Shown here: one piece after another, positions 22,190-34,445 of the stretch | Layout: every line of letters starts with the position of its first letter | Numbering within the stretch: the first letter of the stretch is position 1 | Assembly (NCBI GenBank): GCA_000507305.1 | Contig: DF241772.1 | Span: forward strand, 1-64,000 | Source: Breviolum minutum Mf 1.05b.01 | Lineage: Eukaryota > Sar > Dinophyceae > Suessiales > Symbiodiniaceae | Direction of reading: 5' to 3' | Length of the DNA: 64,000 nt | Made by a program: the position numbers and the translations under genes | The notes under the pieces: model-generated | Seen by the model: only the letters and a program-made list of their open reading frames with translations | What the model was told of the DNA's origin: nothing | The model's database searches: none

Positions 22190-23760
22190 GCCAAAACGAT
22201 CTGAAACCACGAAAGGCTGATGCTGTCGATGATATGCCATCCCCACAACATCGAAGTGAATCAATGGAGTCAACGGTTGCCTGGTATGAAATAGATTCCA
22301 GCAAGTCTGTTGGCAGTTGAATTTTTATTTTTATGTCTAGATTCTAGATCCTTTTGATTTGAAAACCCATTTGACAGAATTTTTAGATAATAATGCGTAT
22401 GACATATATGATAGATCGGAAGTTGAATGATGTATGATGTTAAGGTTACCAATATCTAGGTATTATGGTTGTATCCATGCACGTTCCATCCATACTTACA
22501 TGGATACATCCTTCCCTCCATCCATACGGGCAAGCATCGACAGGCAGACATGCGCACAGACCTGCAGACAGACATGCGCACATACAGACAAACAGACATA
22601 CACACGGACTTGCAGACACATCAAGACCAAGACATGCATGTCAATAGTTGTCTACATTAGTGTCAATATGATGATGAAATACATATATGAGGGATTCTTC
22701 TTCACTAGTCTTTTTTACATGTCTTCTGTTTGAGCTCGTGTTGTTTTGTAATGACTAGGATCAGCGAACCACGGCTCTAGGAGAATTGGAGTGCCAACAA
22801 TTTGTCCAGAAAACTGTATGAAGAAATCCAACCAATTCCACAAGACTTCGCAAGATCGAATGCAAAATGAGTAGAACCATCTGTGCTGTGCCAGTAAGAT
22901 TGAGCTCAATAGCCTTGTCCAAACTGCTCAAACTAGTGTGGTGTGACGAATGAAAGCAAAAATACACTTGCCTTTGCAAGGAAAGAAGTGAAACCAAAGT
23001 ACTCTTCACGATTCTTTTGTGGGTTTTCGCAGGCAGACACATGGTATTTTTTTCTCTCAACCGCAGATCTCATCGTGAATCTGGCATAGCTTGTTGCTGA
23101 AACCTGCCGAAATTGTTGCTGAGATCACGTCATCTACTCCGATTGCAGAATTGTCAGAAGAGGATGAGCTATTCGGTCAAGAGAGTCTTTCGTTTAGTTT
23201 GGAGGCCAGCTTTTCATGGACACTTTGGTGCGTTTGGTGTGGTGTATGTCCATACATCTAAGTTGGCTGCCAAGGGATTTGTTTGTTGTTTTGTTCTCAA
23301 AAAAACTCCAAAAAGGGAAATTTTTTGCACCTGAAGCTCGATGTGATTTTGCCTAAGCTTTGTGGTGCGGTTCTTATCAGGCAACGGGTGTGGATGCCGT
23401 GGAGATTGAACCGCAGGCCTGCGAAAAGTTGACTGAAAATGTGTTTGGCAGCCATCTTTGACTTCAGCTTTTAGTCATGCTGCACACACACACACACAAT
23501 TGCCACCAGAAAAGATGGCTAGATGGCTCTTGCAAATAAAGAAGTCAAAGCTCAAGAGGCTCAAAGTTCTGAAAAAACATGGCCGACTTTCACATATTTT
23601 CAAGTCGTGTCATTTCATGTTTTCATCGTAACCAAATCGAAAAGAAAGTTCCCAAAATTTTTTGGACAATCATCTCCGAGTCAGTCGTGTCAGTCGTCAT
23701 GCCCCATTTGGAGGCATCGGATGGCGATCCGAACGTGCAGGTTGGGGACGTTGGAAAGGG
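22190..23760 (+). CDS. Probable exons of an acidic protein (possibly the CCCH gene tail)
   Basis: Four short open segments look coding. They are about 22190-22282 (LKPRKADAVDDMPSPQHRSE), about 23106-23212 (IAELSEEDELFGQESLSFSL), 23381-23440 (ATGVDAVEIEPQACEKLTEN, preceded by TTATCAG and followed by GT) and about 23685-23757 (SVVSVVMPHLEASDGDPNVQ). All are + strand, acidic or Ser-rich and of the kind found in disordered tails. No domain is recognised. Their order and strand are consistent with extension of the CCCH gene, but this is inference. Confidence 0.4.
22470..22640. repeat. Degenerate CAGACA/CATGCGCA minisatellite
   Basis: Repeated units such as CAGACATGCGCA and CTTGCAGACA, preceded by CCATCC repeats. 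Non-coding in appearance. Confidence 0.75.
23485..23498. repeat. (CA)n microsatellite
   Basis: Short ACAC run. Confidence 0.7.
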
Positions 23761-24594
23761 TTTGGCATTTTACCACTCAAGGGTAGCATATAGTTGCCAG
23801 CTTGCATTGGCAGAAAGCACATGGGACCCAAACCGTTTGGACTTTAGATCTCCTGGCAGTCATGCCAGGATGATGAAGAGGAGCTCGCTATTTCTGTTGC
23901 TGGGCCAAAGTAGCACATGTCACCCCATGTGAGTTTTTAGACTATGCACTGTGACCAGTTTCTGATTCATGACTTGTAGATAGGAGCAGCAAAATCCACA
24001 CAAAGTTTTACACCGACAATTCTACACTAACACTTTCAAACATGTTGGATAAAAGAACAGCTCGAATCTATACATGAAAGTTGTCTTTCAAGAGGTCCAA
24101 GGGAGCGACATAAGGCTGCAATTCACATGGTGATTTGCAGACAATTTTCTCTTGTGAAATCTTGAGGTCAAGAACACCTTTCTGCATTTTGAAGCGTTCC
24201 TTGGACTTGACTTGTCTGTGTTAGCAAGCAAAAAACTAACGGGAATCCAGCAGTTGCACTCAACATGTGCAACCTATTGGGCTTACGCGAAGGAAGGAAA
24301 CAAAGCACTTGTTTTTTTTTCTCGCTCTTGGAAATTGATACCAATCCCTCAGCTTGGGGTTTTTGCCTGTCTGATGGACACGGGGGGAACCACTTTAGAT
24401 ATCGGAAAAAATCCATACCATGGTTTCTAATCTTCAAACTGCTTCCAAAAATCAGGACCTCAAAATTGGGGCACTTGTCTCGAAATTCGATGGGTTCATT
24501 TGGTTGGGTTGGAAATTTGAGGATCTCGAAGCCTATCTTTCGATCTCCATCATGCCCAGTGTTGGACATGCCGTGAAGTTTTTTTAATCGCGCC

Positions 24595-24690
24595 GATGGG
24601 AGCCTTGGAACCCTATGAGTTCCAACGAATCTCCGTTGAAGTCGCGATGGGAGCCTCGGAACCCTATGAGTTCCGTGCTGTTCATCTTCG
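24595..24690. repeat. 51-bp tandem duplication
   Basis: GATGGGAGCCTTGGAACCCT at 24595 recurs as GATGGGAGCCTCGGAACCCT at 24646; both continue ATGAGTTCC. Period 51 bp, two copies. Confidence 0.85.
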
Positions 24691-25943
24691 TTGAGTGCAG
24701 AGGCGGGGTTTGTTTGACCGTTTGGGAGGTGAAAAAACCGCAGGATTTTTTTTTTGAAGGTTGAGTCGTGGTTGAAGTTTGGTTTGTGGTTGCCGTTTTG
24801 GATGAGATTTTTTGATCTTTTTTTTGTTTGGCAACAAGTTTTTTTTTTTCCAACATTTATTTTTTTGGAATTTATGATTTCATCTTAAAAAAAAGAAATC
24901 AGCAAAATTGGCAGCAAAATTACATAGATCGGAAATGGTCACAAGGAATTAGACTCCTTGAAGTCGCTTGTTTTCGGCCCAGGGTGCGAGATGCACAATG
25001 TGCCAAACTGACAATCCCAAGCTTCATTTCACAGGAGCTTTGAGGTATTGCCGCTTTTTGCAGGGCTGTAAAAAAACGGAAGTTTCTACATTCCACCTGG
25101 GGTTTGCTCTAAACATATCTTCAATTTTTTTGGGGGAATGTGAAAAGATGAAAAAACCCTTCAACATTATCGTCAAACGGGGCCTTTTTTTTTTGCTCCA
25201 ACGAGGTGAATGACCATTCCATCCCAATCTTTGATGAGATATGCTGTCACCGCAAACCCTAGGACCTCAATCTGCAAGCCAAGTTGTTGCGAAAATTTAA
25301 GCAAAAGGCTGCAGATGTTAAAGGACGGTGCGTTTCGACCCAAAGCTCTTAGTAAATTTGATTGGTAGAAAACTGCTTAGGACTTTGCCTTCAAAATGGG
25401 CAGCTGTAAATCTGATCATTCCTGAAAAGCCTGGTTTTTCAACGATTCTTGAGCTTTGGGCATGCGATTTTGTAGTGCTCATAATAAAGGCCTGCACAAC
25501 CTTTGCTCATTGGCAAAATTGATGTCTCAGATGAAAGAACAAACAACCGGCATCTCGATTTCGGATGTGGATGACACCAGAAGTGACGACCGTACCATTC
25601 CAGTGATTCAACTGTGACAGCGATCTGGCCATTTGTCAATCATCTAGAGTGAACTTTATGACTCTATGACCGTTTTGCGTTTCGCGAGAATTTGAACAGA
25701 GGCCAATGTTCCCCTGTCATCTCGCAAAATAAACGGGTGGCAAGATGCCCCTCAGCTTGGAGTCTCAAAATGGCCCACTAAGGCGTCTTGTCACTCGAAA
25801 CTTCCCATGGGCAGCTTCGCGAATTCATGCAGCAGCTGTCTACTTTAATTCCTTGCAGCTTCTCTCTGCAAAGCATTTTTTCACCGGCATTTTGCAATGC
25901 AACGCTTGAACATTGATTTGAAAGAAGTGGTTGACTTCCAGAT

Positions 25944-26003
25944 TGTATATATATATATATAAATATATATATGTACATATATATATATATGTATCTTAGT
26001 GGC
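25944..26003. repeat. Palindromic (TA)n microsatellite
   Basis: Alternating TATATA/ATGTACAT run, self-complementary. Confidence 0.85.
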
Positions 26004-27459
26004 AGTTGCCACCTGCGGGTTGCGGGTTGCATGCAGCTTTGAAATTCCCCCCCATGAAACTCCCGCGAAAACTCACATGTGATGTCTTGATGTAGCCATG
26101 GGATGATCCTTCCATCATTTCCCGCCGTGCGGCTTCAGCATCCTAAACCCCAACCACTTCGTCGTTTGGAAAACTTCGAGCTTTGCCAGCACCTTGCAGT
26201 GGCCCACACTTCCAGAGCTGCGCTATTTTTCAAGTTTAAAGGCTCAAGGTTAAGGTTCCGTTTTTGTGACCGAAGAGGTATGTTAACTCAAACTTTTCCA
26301 AAGAATGTTTTTTTAATAGAACTTAGATACAAACAACATACAAACAAGTAAATTATCTCTGTGGTGAAAGATTCCGTCTTTTCGTCTTGAAACGTGAACC
26401 ATTTGCGCCCAGCAGCAGCGAAAATGGGCATCGGTGAAAAAACACCTGCTTAGTTGTTCAATAATCTTTGGAATGCATGGTGTCAGATCAGAACTTGACA
26501 AGTGTCGCGGATAGCGCAGGTAGGTTTGAATGACCACCTGACATTCGATTCTATTATTTTTTGAAGTCCTTTCCGCAAATGACACTTGAATCGAGTATCC
26601 TTTGTATCGGTCAGCTTGTAACAAAGGTGAATGTTTGAAATTTGAGGAAAACAATGCCAATTCAACGGTTTTATCGATTCACAATCCATTTTCTATGAGA
26701 CTTTGGCAAATATTAAATATATTTGTGTCTCAAGATGCTTTGGATGTCAAAGGGGTTCGGCTTCCAAGAGACAACATGACACAAATGTACGGAGGGTTCC
26801 ATTACGGGGCTTCGAAACCATGTGAATCCTGGTGATCTTGGCAAATTCGGGCAAATTCGTATAACTAAATGATTCATGTGTATCACTTTCAGGGGCGCTA
26901 GATGCCAGTAACTCATGCAAGGTTGCTTGCATAATGGCACCTGCTCATCTTTGTCAGGCCATTCATGATATATGCCATTCGATTGCTGAAAACCCTTCCA
27001 TGTTACCCTTTTCCAAAAATGTTTTTTGACTCTCACATTAAAAGTTGACCGTTTTCCATTGGAGATCTGAGCTTCACATATCTGTCATCCTAAAATATTT
27101 GGTCGACCGAACGTTCAACGAGAACCTTCGTTCAACTGTGAGAGGGTGCAACGCAAAACGCCCCAAGACGGCAACTCCGAACCGGGTGGTTTGTTGAAGC
27201 CTCCTCTCGCACGAGTCCGAGTCATGAACAGAGGCCAGGTGTATGTATGTTTTTTTTTTGTTTTTTCGAGTCAGGTTTTTGTTAACTTCTGAGCTGTGTT
27301 GCAGGTCATTGTTAGGGTGCCAGTGAGAAGATTTTTTAATCATCCGTCTGAAGTAGGTTGAGTAGCTTCCGCTGCCAAGTCTTTAACATGATGAGTATCA
27401 TGTCAAGGGAAAAAGACCGTTCAAGTTCAAACTGTCTCTTGAATCTTATTGGATCTGTT

Positions 27460-27560
27460 ATTGAAATCTGACAAGATCCCTGACATGATTGTAGTCAGTA
27501 GTGGCCTTCCATTAGGGCCACGCGAAACCTTTGTGGAAGCAAAGCTCATGAGAGAAAAAG
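27460..27560 (+). CDS. Possible exon, unknown product
   Basis: The frame reads DKIPDMIVVSSGLPLGPRET and then FVEAKLMREKG, which is protein-like. No family is recognised, and splice sites are not clear. Confidence 0.25.
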
Positions 27561-28011
27561 GGCGATGCAGCGATGCCATTCCATTGATCATTCTGGTGGC
27601 TTGCCAGGCGCCGATGCAGCCGTAGTTTTGGTGAGGAAATCCCAAGAGAATCCCAAGTAGCGGGTTTCAATGATGAAAAAACCAATCTGCAAGACCTTGG
27701 AGTGTTGTACAGAATGAGGTCTTACAAAGCTGTTTTGGATGCAGTGGCCACGGAAAACTCCGTCCGAGTCTGAGTCAGATTTGTTTTTTTGGAAAGCTTC
27801 CAACACGAATCGTTTTCAGAGATTCAAGCTCCAAATGTTTGGGAGCTTGAATGCTTGGACCTTCATACCACAACAAAAGGTAGTCCGAAGTTCGAAGCAA
27901 ATATTTCTAACTTCTCCCAGTTGGGGTCCTACCTGATGTCTTCTTCCCGAGGCAACTTCGGAAGTGCCACGATTGCTGAATGCTCTAAGGCAGCCAACAA
28001 ATCAATAGCTG

Positions 28012-28142
28012 TTTCTGGTTCCTTTAATAGGTGGTAGGTGATACATAATCACCCAATTGGCAGTATATACCACTTATATACCACTTATGTATTGCCAATT
28101 GGGTGATTAAGCTACCTACCACCTATTAAGGGAACCAGGAAA
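28012..28142. mobile_element. Family-I long perfect-arm hairpin
   Basis: The arms TTTCTGGTTCC...TAATAGGTGGTAGGT and ACCTACCACCTATTA...GGAACCAGGAAA pair almost fully, and an inner AATCACCCAATTGGCA / TGCCAATTGGGTGATT pair continues the stem around TATACCACTTATA. Nearly the whole 131 bp folds on itself. Confidence 0.85.
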
Positions 28143-28199
28143 CTCCATTGAACAAAAATGAAGGGTTCGTTGGATGCCATGTCCCTCAAATGTGGGCAG

Positions 28200-28370
28200 G
28201 TACTGTAAATCCTCGCCCCTCCAAGTGGGACAGAGAAATCCAGAGGCGAAGGATTTTCGGAGAGTGCTGCTTTTTCCCGATGGCAAGATAGCCTCCATGG
28301 TGGGACAAACTATGGAGCGAAATGGCATTTCTCCTCTCCAACTTCATCATTGCCATCTTGAACAAAATGG
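28200..28370 (+). CDS. Possible exon, unknown product
   Basis: The frame gives FRRVLLFPDGKIASMVGQTM and ERNGISPLQLHHC. No family is recognised. It follows directly after hairpin element I. Confidence 0.25.
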
Positions 28371-28699
28371 TTGTTTCTTTGGCCGCCTTTTTTGCAGGCT
28401 GCCAAGTTAAATTGGTTCATTTTTTGGAGATCACCTTTTTTTAATGGCCTTGGCCTTGGCGGTTTTTCCCACTGATTTGGTGCTTGTTGAAATTCCCAAC
28501 TGAAACCTCAAAAGAGTTGGAAAATCTCTTGTTGAAGGCAGCTCACGCATTACTTCTTGTGGAAGTCTTTGAGTCTGAAGGCAGCAAAAAAAGTGATTAG
28601 CATTTTTATTGGTGGAATTTTCAGGGGGATGTTTCAGGCGGTGAAGTTTACCCACCGAATTAACCTAGAGGGGTCATGAAATGACTTTACTTTGCGCAC

Positions 28700-28812
28700 C
28701 GGGGATCAAACTTGATTGCAAATGTTGCTGGTAAATTTGAGGGATTTCTCCCGAAAACAACTACTGTAAGTGCATGAAGTTTGGGTTGGTCATATTTTCT
28801 GATCCCCTGTGT
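28700..28812. mobile_element. GGGGATCA-ended repeat element
   Basis: CCGGGGATCAAACTTGAT at the left and TTTTCTGATCCCCTG at the right are inverted. The internal GTGCATGAAGTTTGGGTTGG is shared with a related stretch at about 37370-37465 (ATCAAACTTGATGG ... ATAAAGTTTGGGTTGGG ... TGATCCC). Confidence 0.6.
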
Positions 28813-28863
28813 GAATTTTCACCGTTGTTCCACCGAAAATCAGCTTTTATTTGTTTGGTTGGA

Positions 28864-28955
28864 ATGAACATCTGCAAGGCTTGCTGGACGAGGAGCTTCA
28901 GGCACTGATGGGTGATAGTCAGGACTCGCAAGAACGGAGGAAGAAAAACTTCCAA
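28864..28955 (+). CDS. Probable coiled-coil exon
   Basis: The frame reads NEHLQGLLDEELQALMGDSQ then DSQERRKKN, a charged helix. The opposite strand is also open here but less helix-like. Belongs to an unidentified + strand gene. Confidence 0.4.
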
Positions 28956-29884
28956 AGTTCTTGGATACACTCCCTGAAACTTTAGTACCTGGATGATTGG
29001 AAGAGGATCCGGTTTCCTTCCTTCCTTTTTTGGGGAGGCCTAAATTTTGAGCTGCGAATTGGCGTTTCAGTTTCACATCCTCGACACCCTGAAAAACCTC
29101 CAACCACCATCCCTGGCAGAAAATTGCGACGTTTCCTCGACATTTCCTCCCAGCTTTTATAACAAGGCCACCTTTGTGCGGCGCTACCTGCGTCCAGCAG
29201 AAGGTATCTTGATCAAGCTGCAAGATTCGAGGGAGCCGTCGAGGACTGAAGGCCTGAGAGTTGGATGAAGATTTTTTGGATTTTGGGCAAAGATTGGAAT
29301 GGTTTGGATGATGGATTTTTTTTGGTTTGAAAGAAAAGAAAAGATGGAGTTTTTTTTGTTAAAAAATGTGTGTGGGTGTCAAGAGTGTTCACATTTTTTT
29401 GTAAGAAAAAGTAGATACTGTATTTTTTCGAAACAAAAACTTTGAAATGAAAAAATGACAACTCTGAAAAAAAAACCAGCAGTTCTCTGGCTGTATTCCT
29501 GATGTTTGCAAACCAGTTACTGTTCAATGTTGACATTGGGAGGAACATTTCTACTTATTCGAGTTGGTTGATGTAGGCATATATTATGTATAATATTTCG
29601 TATTAACATGATATCACATATTATTGAAATTGAAATACTATCTTAAATTGCAGGTTCAAGATGTTCTAAGTGCATCTTGAAGAATGTCTTTATCTTTGCA
29701 TGATTCTAGGTGCTTGTGCTTACATTCCCAAACCAATATCTCGTTCCCCTCCAAAATGGACCCGGCCGTTTTGGCTTGTGCAGAAAGCCAGGTCACTGGA
29801 ACCTCCAAGAACCTATCCTTGAAAGGCGATTGTGTAGCAGTTGTTAAAAGTCATTAGAAATTTTATGAGTCGAATATTTACCCT

Positions 29885-29985
29885 CCAGGAACGAGAAAAC
29901 ACATACAGTATCCCACCAAACAGGAAGTTCGGAATATCATCGACTCAAAAAGTGAATTGGTAGGGAATATGTTAGTTCCCTGCAA
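29885..29985. mobile_element. Family-F TIR element (F1)
   Basis: CCAGGAACGAGAAAACACAT at the left and GGAATATGTTAGTTCCCTG at the right. Internal AGGAAGTTCGGAATATCATC and GACTCA are shared with F2 and F3. Confidence 0.75.
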
Positions 29986-30536
29986 GGTAGTAGGGTAGTA
30001 GCAGAAGTTATATGGTAGCAGTTTCCTCCCAGTTTTTGTTGGATGTTTGCCTCGGACCAGCTCCCAGGCAGACGAGTTTGGGTCAACGCTTCAGGCTCTT
30101 CAGTGCAGGTAGCACATGGCAAGTGCAGGCGAGGAAACCTGTGATTGATTCGATCTTCACAAAAAACGATGTTTGAGAACCCGATTCCGGCCTTCTTAGT
30201 AAGTAACGTTGCATTGGAACCCGATGGATTCTAGACCAAAACTGCAACATTTGCACAGCAGTTTTGTGACGCATGAGACCAGCCAGAAACACATGTCTAT
30301 GAATCTATGATGATTTCATTTTGTTTCATCCAAATCTTGCTTTCAAGGTTGGTCTTGGATGCAGTTTTTTTGCAAAGTGTCTAGTGCTTGCCACTTGAGA
30401 GGAGATGAACGAATAATGCTTGGATGGTTGCCTACGGTGGGTAAAGCCATTGTATGACCAACTACCCAACCACCTGAGCACCACCCAACCACCTGTAGCT
30501 AAATCCCACCAACCCAGCCAAACCGAATGATCAGAG

Positions 30537-30643
30537 AGGCAAAATGTGCTGCTCGTTGTGCTTCCAACGTGTTTGGAGCAAAGAATGTGGATCCCACTTC
30601 CATGGAACTGGTCGCATGGATATCGGCAGTGCTGGATCGTGAG
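30537..30643 (+). CDS. Probable exon, unknown product
   Basis: The frame reads AKCAARCASNVFGAKNVDPT followed by SMELVAWISAVLDRE, protein-like and ending at GAG|GTCTGG, a plausible donor. No family is recognised. Confidence 0.35.
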
Positions 30644-31891
30644 GTCTGGTAGGTTTTTATCAATTTTTGTAACCAAAAAAAGTTGGGTCAAAATTTGATG
30701 CCTTAGTTGGCAACATTTTTTCCGTTGTTTCACAGATTGAAACTTTCTGTTTTTTTGATGCAAAGTTTATTTTCTTCACATTTTCAGGCTCTTACAGTTC
30801 CGGGGCGAGTCGTGTACTATGGCGACGAAAAAACACGAGGGACACGAGGAATTGATAGATGTTCCTTGGTGCAAAAACTCGATTTGACAAGTCACATACG
30901 AGTACCGTGGAGCCTGGTGAAAATTCACTCCATCAGTTGGTGGTTGGCCCGAAACCACTCAGGCCATTTAGCACCGATCTTCGTATGGCACACAGGAACC
31001 ACTGGCAGCCATTGGTGAATGTTGTGGGAGCAGCTGTTACGTGAGTTGAGGTCGGTCACGATCGAGCAGCTCATGCAGAGCGTGTTGCGTTGGTCCGTTT
31101 GTTGCTTGGCAACAAAAAAGAGACTTTGTAGGATATAAGTGTATTTTGTTGAACAAAAATCCATGACATGGATGTTTTGCTACTTTTTTCATTGTTTTTT
31201 CTTGGAAAACATGAATGAAGTATTATAAAAACCCATTTTTACCAACGAGTTGAACGTACGTGCTTCGCAACAACAATCTGCTTGGCTCACCACAGGTTGC
31301 TGAAGGTGGAGGCTTTGTCGAGGGGTCAATCTGAATTGGCCCTTCAGTCACAGCCAGGCAACAAAAAGGATGGCTGGCTTCATGGCTTGGAATTGTGACA
31401 GCTATATTTTGTGGATGTTTCTGGTAAGGATGGTAAGGATTAGGAGAAGCGATTCCAAAGAATGGGAAGGGTTGTCGTGATGCAAAAAAACATGGGTATT
31501 TTTTTTATGTCTAAGAACCAGCTGCATTTGCAAAGCTACATGAGCAACTCCTGCAATTTGATAATGTCATAACATGTATGAAAGTCCTAACCAAACAAAC
31601 AACACAAACATCCCATTCAAATTTCAAAAACCCATTCGAACAAAAGGAACCAACAAAAAAAACCGAGATTTTCAGATGAAAAAAATCGTCCCATCAAGAT
31701 TCATTCATTCCAGCCCACAAAACAAATCTGTACAAAATTTCTTCATCTATTTCAGGAGATAGTTGGATGTAGCCCTACCAAGAATCCCCAAGAATCCCAT
31801 CCGAGAACACCATCTAAATGCCAGGGGTACATGGTTAGGGAAACCACCCAATCGTCCCTTGATACCCCTTTTTCTTCCCCCTGGAAACGTC

Positions 31892-31995
31892 GCCATGAAA
31901 CGCTTTCGTTGGAACTCCTACGGCCTGGCCGCCATGGGTCTGTTGGCACCCTTGTGGCGTTTGGAAGGCCGGGGAAGAGCGCAGGTGAAGATACG
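31892..31995 (+). CDS. Possible exon, unknown product
   Basis: A GC-richer open stretch reading MKRFRWNSYGLAAMGLLAP then LWRLEGRGRAQ, hydrophobic in the middle. It could be a targeting or signal-type N-terminus. No family is recognised. Confidence 0.25.
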
Positions 31996-32365
31996 GAGAT
32001 AGGCTGTGTGGGTTTCAAATCCTTGCACCCTTTTTGGTGCTCATTTCATTCGAGGTTTCATGATAGAGTTATGATTTTTGTTTCTTACATGATAGCTTAA
32101 ATGATATATATTTGATACACATGCACTTTTATGCACTTTTTTGATGATGTTTTCCAAACAAAATCCTCAAACTGTTGCAACATTAACCTTAAAAAAAAAA
32201 GGGGTGAGGAAATTCCACATGGCTCCATGTGCCCATCCGGATTCCGGGTGGATGATCTCGGATCCTCGGCGATCTCGAGGTGGGAGCAGCTTTTCGACGT
32301 GGGGTCGACTGAAAGTCTGGGGCCACGTCAGAAGTCGGCTTCGGCGATTTTTTTTTTGCCTGAAA

Positions 32366-32468
32366 CTAGGTGGTGGTTTCGAATATTTTGTATTTTCACC
32401 CCTATTTGGGGAAGATGCACCCCCATTTTGACTAATAAATTTCAACTGGGCTGAAACCACCAACTAGG
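32366..32468. mobile_element. Family-B TIR element (B1)
   Basis: CTAGGTGGTGGTTTCGAA at the left pairs with GAAACCACCAACTAG at the right. The core TTTTCACCCCTATTTGGGGA followed by AGATG and CCCATTTTGAC is shared by B2, B3, B5 and B6. Confidence 0.85.
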
Positions 32469-33171
32469 AAATTTCTGTCACAAAAAAATTCAGAGTTTCG
32501 GATTTTTTTGGATGGAATTTTGCAGCTGAATATGGCTAAAGAAACCTTGAATAGGTAGAGCTTTCTCGAATTCCAAAGAACATGCGATTTTTTTTTCGGT
32601 ACTTTTTGAGGGGGAAACAAACAAATTCCGGCCCAAAAAGGGGTTGAAACATCCCGTCGTTTCGCTTCACCCTAAGTAGTGAGTTGGTACACTTTCAGCT
32701 CCCCAGGCCTTACCTCGTCAGCCTTTGGTTACGCCTGGGCCTACCGGGTGGTTTCTGTTGAGGCAGCACCGATTCGTTTGAGGGCAGAGAAAAAAAACCC
32801 ATGACGAGGCGACACTTCAAGAGTATTGCCAGTGCTGAGGTCGGGGTCCCCCCGGTTGGTTGATTGGATTTTGGGTGAATTTGTTGGGACTGAAGGGTAA
32901 AAGACTGGTGGAAAATATCAAGTTGCAAGGGGTTTTTGAGCTTGTGGAAAGTTTTTCGCCTTGCGGAAACTTTGCGGTTTCCCTTTTAAGGAAAAGGATC
33001 GTTGGCATCCGACCATCATTTTTGGAGGGGGCTAAACTCGCTGCTAAAACTTCGGGGGTGTAGTGAAGAGAGGTATGATTGGTGCAGTATTTTGTCCCCT
33101 TGTTTGTTGTGTTTCTTTCCCAAATGCCCATAGGCTTCCATCAGTTTTTTCTCGCCATCGGGGTGTAACGC

Positions 33172-33273
33172 ATGGAGGCAATGGACTTGTTGAAATCTGG
33201 CTGGGAATATTTGGACGTTCGCCGACTCGAAGAGGCGGGGGTCAAATGTGTGGACCGGACCTTGGTGTGTTGA
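33172..33273 (+). CDS. Rhodanese-like domain exon (partial)
   Basis: The frame reads MEAMDLLKSGWEYLDVRRLE and continues EAGVKCVDRTL. The ALxLLKSGxxxYLDVRxxEE pattern is the start of a rhodanese homology domain, where the LDVR strand precedes the catalytic loop. The active-site cysteine loop would be on a later exon, not found. Rhodanese domains transfer sulfane sulfur or serve as regulatory modules. The stop at 33271 is probably intronic. The ATG may be internal, since GGAG|GCAATG would serve as an acceptor. Confidence 0.45.
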   Translation: MEAMDLLKSGWEYLDVRRLEEAGVKCVDRTLVC

Positions 33274-33566
33274 AAACGTAGGTGTAACGACTTTGATCAA
33301 GTTCGTCGTGATTCGTCAGAGATGTGCTTTTGGAATCTGCGAAAATGGCGAAATGCGACGCGAAAATTGGTCCAAATGGTTCAAATGGTTGGGAGGGTTC
33401 ACGGAACCACTTGGGACTGATGTCTCTCTTTTCTGTTCCATCGAATCAGTGTTTAGGTCTGGAAAAGCATGTTACTTTGATAGAAGTTGTCCAAGTGACC
33501 TTCATACCTACATTTTCCCCTACATGCCCTTGTAACCACTTTCGAATTGCCTTGTAGTCGATTCTG

Positions 33567-34166
33567 ATGATCCTTGTGGTGCAGCCATGGTCAACTTGGT
33601 CCACCTCTCTTCCACTGGGCCAATGTCACACATCTCGGCCCTCATCTCGACCAATCGGAGTGGTCCTTTCTGCTCTAGCAGCTAGCAGCTTTGGTTCACC
33701 CAAAGTTGCAAGACGAGCACGCGCAACAACTTGGAGAATAGGCAGTTCTAGATTGGCAACAGTAGAGGCGGCAGTGGAGGAAGCAGTTTGTGAATGGCAG
33801 AACTCAGAGATGGCAGGTCGTGATTCCAAACCTTCCAAATCTCAAATTGTAGGGCATGGAAGCGACCAAAATTTGGCCTTTGGGCTTTTATTTCTGCCTT
33901 CGAAGTGGGCAGCCGAGATGAAGAATGTCTTGACAGACCTCCGTGCACTTGGCCAATTTCCTGAGAAAGCACCGCTCTTAGGCATTCCAACGCAGGGGGA
34001 GACCTTATCCATTGGATCTGCGCAACAGGATCCCCAAGCACCTTTGCCACGAGCTGTTATTTTGGAGGAGAAATCCTTGGAGCTTATTAGCCATGAAAGC
34101 ATACGCATCCAGGACAGCATCGATGCAAATCCCATGAAGAGCATACAGGCCGTAGAATGTGAATGA
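33567..34166 (+). CDS. FIST-like domain protein, first exon
   Basis: The 199-residue frame contains a helix TVEAAVEEAVCEWQNSEMAG at about residues 65-84, then a hydrophobic strand LAFGLLFLPSKWAAEMKNVL at about 104-123, then LLGIPTQGE at about 136-144. This order (Ala-rich helix, 'lvllF.s' strand, 'GxxTxGE' turn) is that of FIST_N, an intracellular sensory domain also found next to F-boxes. The first 50 residues are Ser/Arg-rich and could be a targeting region. The last part, after RAVILEEKSLELI, is probably still coding. The next exon is 34446-34718. The assignment is by pattern only. Confidence 0.45.
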   Translation: MILVVQPWSTWSTSLPLGQCHTSRPSSRPIGVVLSALAASSFGSPKVARRARATTWRIGSSRLATVEAAVEEAVCEWQNSEMAGRDSKPSKSQIVGHGSDQNLAFGLLFLPSKWAAEMKNVLTDLRALGQFPEKAPLLGIPTQGETLSIGSAQQDPQAPLPRAVILEEKSLELISHESIRIQDSIDANPMKSIQAVECE

Positions 34167-34445
34167 ACTGATAAGTTTGGTATATTAAGAAGTACCCAAG
34201 CCCAAAAACGACCTCTCCAAAATTGGGAGGTTTGGAGGTTGAAAAATTGCAGGATTACTCTCCATAGCATCTAGTTTGTCAAAACATAGAGATCCGAGCA
34301 AGGTGAAACGGTGAAACTATATAGATTTGAGCAAGGGAGACGAGCAAAAAAGAAGTAGATTGCACATTTGGAAGCTACTCTCAAAAAACTAGCAGTTCTT
34401 TCAACATTTCTGCCCTGAATTTTCTAGCTTTTTTTGTAGCTGCAG

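Larger units (their letters stand above)
24000..27430. other. Gene-poor region
   Basis: I see no convincing gene. Short open stretches such as ARCTMCQTDNPK (near 24985) have a C-x2-C pair but no complete finger. It includes a 51-bp tandem duplication and an AT microsatellite, listed separately. Confidence 0.45.

Noticed and set aside
22465-22660. His/Arg/Thr-rich ORFs around 22.5 kb
   Set aside because: They translate the CAGACA minisatellite.
24968-25043. Possible RanBP2-type zinc finger (ARCTMCQTDNPK)
   Set aside because: Only one Cys pair is present and no Trp or second pair follows; too weak.
28840-29223. 127-codon minus-strand ORF
   Set aside because: The + strand frame at 28864-28955 gives a charged helix (LLDEELQALMGDSQDSQERR) typical of neighbouring exons, so the minus ORF is more likely its shadow.
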